DNA from: Heterotrichella gracilis
Taxonomy: Eukaryota > Sar > Xanthophyceae > Tribonematales > Xanthonemataceae
Length of the DNA stretch: 64,000 nucleotides
Assembly (NCBI GenBank): GCA_032358255.1
Contig: JAULBX010025718.1
Coordinates: forward strand, 124,001-188,000
Direction of reading: 5' to 3'
The position numbers and the translations under genes were made by a program. Shown here piece by piece: positions 60,195 to 64,000 of the stretch. Within the stretch, counting starts at the first letter, position 1, and each line of letters begins with the position of its first letter. A model generated the notes under the pieces. It worked only from the letters and a program-made list of their open reading frames with translations. It had not been told where the DNA came from and searched no databases.

Positions 60195-61054
60195 CCCAGC
60201 CGGGCTGACGCCCTACAAGCCCTGTTCAACCAGCCCAGCAAGTGCAAGAACGTGCTGGGTGAGGGGAAACCGCGTGTAGGCAGGTTGGTAGGTAGTTACA
60301 ACCTAGCGTAGAAGGGCGCGCGAGCTAGGTTGTCTAGAGCAGTGGGGCATGTTGTTTAGTCCAGTGCGGTGTGGCGAGCACTGTTGGCGTGCGCGCAGGG
60401 GAGATGGGCGGTAAAAAGATTGGCTTTTCAGGAAAGGAATTTGTACAGTACACCGCTCCCATGCTGATATGCGCGCTTGGAAGCTTGCAAAGCCATTCGC
60501 CTTGCAACCACAAACTGGCTCGCTGTAATTGCATCCCTGTGGTCACCGTCTCTCGTGATTGTGCGAAAAATCTCGATTGCCTGCGCCCACGTGACGAAAC
60601 CCTACATTAGGGCAAATTGTTCAAACCCTCACTGCAGTGCAATTTTCAAAACACAGATAGAAGCGGGCGAGCAGGTGTTCCGAGAAGTCCGCTTCTGTTT
60701 GCAAGCATATGTAGTAGCTGGCAATCTGGCTGATGAGTGCTGCCGAACAACTGCACCTGTTTTGAATCTGTGGTGATTTCCTAACCATGCAAATTTTCGC
60801 ATGCATGCATAAATAGTGGAGTGCACTGGTAGCCATCCGGTATGCAAGCCCTCTATGCGCAGTTGTGGAGTTTAAACTGCTTACCGTTCATAGTTGTAGT
60901 AATATCAGCGTCGCGGCTGATTTGACGGCCTCAAAACATACACAGGGCTGAGCCAGTGGTGCACGCATGTTTGGCCATTTGCACCTATCGAGACTGCAGC
61001 GCTGCTCGCCACGCGGTTGAACCACCTGTTGCGTCGCTCGACTGCGGTCACCCT
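60195..61054. promoter_or_regulatory. Divergent upstream region of B-box and lipase-fold genes
   Basis: About 860 bases between two start codons on opposite strands, presumably holding both promoters. No exon is supported. A CACGTG G-box-like string lies near 60589, of the kind seen in light-regulated promoters, but its role is not shown by the sequence. Confidence 0.4.
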
Positions 61055-63535
61055 ATGGTGGTAGACCCCTGGCAAGCCTTCCTGTGCAAGATTGTGCTGC
61101 TGGTGGTGTCGGCGCTTGATGCTTGTCCCCTCATCACCAGGCTGACGACATGGCTGCTGCAAGAATCGGGTCCCGCCTGCCCAACCGCAACCCTCGAAGG
61201 TGAAGAAACATACACCATGTCGTTGTAGAGCAGGTTCACATCCCCGGGGAACAGACAGGACCTGACAAATAAGGACTCGGTGTTTATAGTGTCAGCGTGC
61301 ATTCCGAAGTTGGCCCAATGCAGCACCTCTACTGGCCTACACCCAGTACCACACAGAAAAATCCATCCCCAATGCTTGCTCAGTCTGCCAAACTGCTATC
61401 CATTTTCTGATGGGCGTGGGGGTGACTTTCCTCCAGGTGATGAGCAGCAGCAGCCCCTCTACATCCAGGCCTACAGCGGGGGCGCCACCACACCGCCGCC
61501 AGCCATTGGCGCCCCCAACCCCATCCCTGGGCCCTGCAAGCAGCTGCTGTACAGCTACCAGTTCCCCGTGTGCGACGAGCAGCAGTGCGACACCCTAGGC
61601 GAGGGTTCCTCCCCTTGGCTGCACCCCTACAACACGCACTTCCTCAGCCTGTGCTGCAAGCTGTCCTATAACCACATAGGGACGGTCAGGGATACAACCA
61701 CCGATCTCTGGGGGTTCACATGGCTGTCTGGTGGGGTGGTGAAGCAGGCGCCTGACATGCCAGCAAGGTCCCTGAAAGGTATGAGCTCAGTAGAAATCCG
61801 TGTGGCTGACTCAACCTTTTTGCACACGTGGTAGAAGGCTTGTTGCTGCCTGAACTTTTCCCCGCAAGGGCTTTGGCATAGTTTAGTATCCAGCTGGAAA
61901 GCCATCTATTGCTCTCCATCGCATGGACTTTATAATAAGCTGGAGTTTGGCTTGAAAGCATTCCTTTTTTTATTGTGACTGTATGGGTTTGCAGTATATG
62001 CACAGTGCTGCATCCCGCACGTGCCTGTGCTGCTGTACACTAGCACCATGTGTAGGTGCACATTAATAATGTGCTGAAACCCCCCCTTTACCCCTTCCCA
62101 CAGGCCAACGCCCCAGCACACCCCCGCGCACCGCGCCAGCCCCAGCCACCTCCTGGCAGCCCTTTGAAGTGGGATGGTTCGCCATCGCCAACACCCAGGC
62201 GGTGGTCATCTGCTTCAACGCGCACAACTCGGTGCTCCAGCTCCTGGAGTGGTTGGCAGGCACTGGAGGCAGCAGCGGGCTGTCGCGCCCCCGCCCGGGG
62301 TTTGGCAAGGTGAACGACGCGCTGTTTGAGGTGCTTTTTAAGCAGCCCTGCGGCACGCTGGGGGACGCGCACGGGCAGTGCGTGTATGCCGCGGCCACGC
62401 AGGCCATCGACCACGCGCCGCTGTCGTGCAAGGTGTTCCTCACAGGTGAGGGCAGGGGTACGGGAGGGCATGGCAGGCTGTCTCTCTCTCTCCCTGTCTG
62501 CCTCGCCCATAATGAATGCCCCATGCTTGAGATGAGGCGCGTGGCCATTTCATGCTTTTGGGAGCTAAACCCCTGCTTTATTGATGGCATTTCCCTATGG
62601 TCTTTAGAGAAATGCCATCTCTGCCATTCTTTAATTTGCTTGTTTGGTGTATACACGAAGAATATCGGGGCGGGCTGGTAGATGGCAGCTTGTACCATAT
62701 TCGTGTACAAATTCCTGTTTATTTCCTCGCAGGCCATGGCATCGGAGGCTGCCTGGCAGTGCTGTACGCACAGGCCCTGGCTGCAAAGCGCCCCGAGCTC
62801 AAGCGCAGGGTGGAGGGCATTTTCACCTTTGGTCAGCCCAAGGTGGGGGATGCCACCCATGTGGAAACGTTCCTCCACAGCTATGGCAGCCGCATGTGCT
62901 TCAGGTTTGTGACGGAGGGCGACGTGGTGCCCAGCCTCCCCAGTTCCCCCGAGTACCTGCACCTCCCTGGGCAGACGCATGTGGTGGTGGCGGATCAGAC
63001 AGGTAAGCGGGCGGCGGCCGACGGGGCAATGTATGGTGTGTGGATGGTGATCATGAGGGATGGGGATCGGAGGAACGCTTTTCAAGTAGCGCAGTTCCCC
63101 TTTCTGCCTGGGTTGCAATGGCTGGACATGCACAGGGCCACTTAGGGGCCATTCCAGAGGTAATTTTGCATATTGACAATGCATTCCTACTCCCATTGCA
63201 TTTGGATTTTTGCATCTACTTTCCTTTCCATTCAATTTCCACTTCTTTTTCATTTCACGCATGCCATCTTGACAATGTTCGTTTCAACTCCATTTCCATT
63301 TCCATCATCACACCATAACCTGTATCCGGGTGCACATGCAGGGGCAGGGCGGCCGCTCCCGCACCACCGGCACTCCAGGCTCTGCGAACCAAACCGCACA
63401 GGCGCCCCCATCCATGCCAGCATTTGCTCCTCACTGCTGCTCTACCTGGTGAGGAGGTGCATGGCAGCGGTGCTTCCCGGCCTGGTGCACCACATGCCAG
63501 CGGAGTATGAGCACCATTTGCACCGGCATCTGTAG
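61055..63535 (+). CDS. Class 3 lipase-fold protein lacking the catalytic serine
   Basis: Five exons: 61055-61199, 61437-61778, 62104-62445, 62733-63002 and 63342-63535; 430 residues. The N-terminus has a hydrophobic segment (FLCKIVLLVVSALDACPL), a possible signal anchor. The lipase-3 core follows: WFAIANTQAVVICFNAHNSV (first strands), then GHGIGGCLAVLYAQAL at the nucleophile elbow, IFTFGQPKVGD and FVTEGDVVPSLP. In active lipases the elbow is GHSLGG; here the serine is glycine, and the RGT oxyanion segment is replaced by NAH. The elbow glycine is encoded just inside the exon at 62733. Catalysis by the usual Ser-Asp-His triad is therefore unlikely. The last exon end, with its stop codon, is duplicated downstream. 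The start codon is a guess; earlier exons may exist. Confidence 0.8.
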
Positions 63536-63652
63536 CTGGGGTATGGTTTAGGGTTTAGGGCTTAGGGTTTAGGGTTCATGGCAGCGGTGCTTCTCAACCT
63601 CGTCCACCACCATGCCCGCAGAGCACCAGCTGCACAGGCACATGTAGCTGGG
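63460..63652. repeat. Duplicated last-exon end with telomere-like spacer
   Basis: The final 75 bases of the lipase-fold gene, including the stop codon and TAGCTGGG (63460-63540), are copied at 63577-63652. Four TTTAGGG-like units lie between them (63546-63576) and more follow at 63660-63725. Confidence 0.92.
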
Positions 63653-64000
63653 TTTTTCCAAATTTTCAGGGTTCAGTTTTCAGGGTTTGCAGTTTCTAGG
63701 CTGGGGTCTAGGGTTCAGGGTTTTTGGGCTTGGGGACGCTGCTGGGCAGAGTGTATGAGCACCACCGTTCCCGCCAGCGAGCAAGCTAGGGTATCAGCAA
63801 TTTTTCTAGGGCGTAGCGATTTTCATGATAGGTTAGGCCCCAATGGCTGCAGCTTTACAGCAGCGCATCTGCCATAATTTCCATGTGAACAGCCACTTGG
63901 TTTGTGCAGCTGCTTCAGTTTTTGCCAGCAGATGTGTTCTCACAATAGCTAGACGTTGTTCAATCACTAGCAGCACTTTGGCAAACCTATTTTTCCAGTC
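63653..64000. other. Intergenic end of window
   Basis: Degenerate telomere-like units run to about 63725. No exon is supported after them. Confidence 0.5.

Noticed and set aside
62063-63262. Long minus-strand open frame (399 codons)
   Set aside because: It is the antisense of the lipase-fold exons, which show phase-matched splicing and a recognisable fold on the plus strand.
1-64000. Window as a chromosome end, because of TTTAGGG units
   Set aside because: Units are short, degenerate, scattered across 64 kb and mostly intronic; there is no long terminal array.

Overview
The window is nuclear DNA from an intron-rich photosynthetic eukaryote of the green lineage, most likely a chlorophyte alga. 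The evidence is plant-type (TTTAGGG) telomere-like repeats scattered inside genes, small exons with phase-consistent GT-AG introns, and a gene set typical of green organisms: a double B-box regulator, an AP2-like regulator, an expansin-like wall protein, CCD1-like carotenoid oxygenases and a ZIF-type transporter. No bacterial operons, organelle genes, rRNA or tRNA genes were recognised. All gene models are read from sequence by joining exons whose phases agree; none has transcript support.

Layout. 1-4650 (-): 3'-truncated AP2-like regulator with a Tudor-like exon. 6849-8018 (-) and 8840-13011 (-): a disordered protein and a two-membrane-segment protein, possibly one gene. 15415-19117 (-): MFS transporter, divergent from an F-box/LRR gene at 19547-21731 (+). 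23383-26186 (+): expansin-like protein. 27622-32785 (+): TBC-domain Rab GAP, convergent with VPS29 at 33528-34941 (-). 35579-38503 (+): unknown helical protein, divergent from VPS29. 39374-44121 and 45543-50297 (+): tandemly duplicated carotenoid cleavage dioxygenases. 52153-56446 (-): protein kinase. 57409-58100 (-): TIM13. 59235-60194 (-): double B-box protein, divergent from a lipase-3 fold gene at 61055-63535 (+). These are unrelated housekeeping and regulatory genes; only the two dioxygenases form a functional cluster.

The most striking feature is a recurrent structural pattern. At least ten exon-intron boundaries, in at least eight genes, have been locally duplicated as exon-edge fragments of about 25-80 bp that keep their splice signal. 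In many cases the copies are separated by degenerate CCCTAAA/TTTAGGG telomere-like repeats. The clearest arrays are the four copies at VPS29 exon 4 and the five copies upstream of exon 8 of the 35579 gene. The telomere-like DNA lies almost entirely in introns, close to splice sites. It may mark a break-repair route (telomere-repeat insertion with local templated duplication) that enlarges introns without harming the message.

Other points of interest are a lipase-3 protein whose nucleophile serine is glycine, a roughly 700-bp copy of part of the kinase gene inside an intron of the second dioxygenase, inverted dispersed repeats flanking dioxygenase exon 4, foldback-like elements in a large intron, and a perfect 102-bp palindrome.
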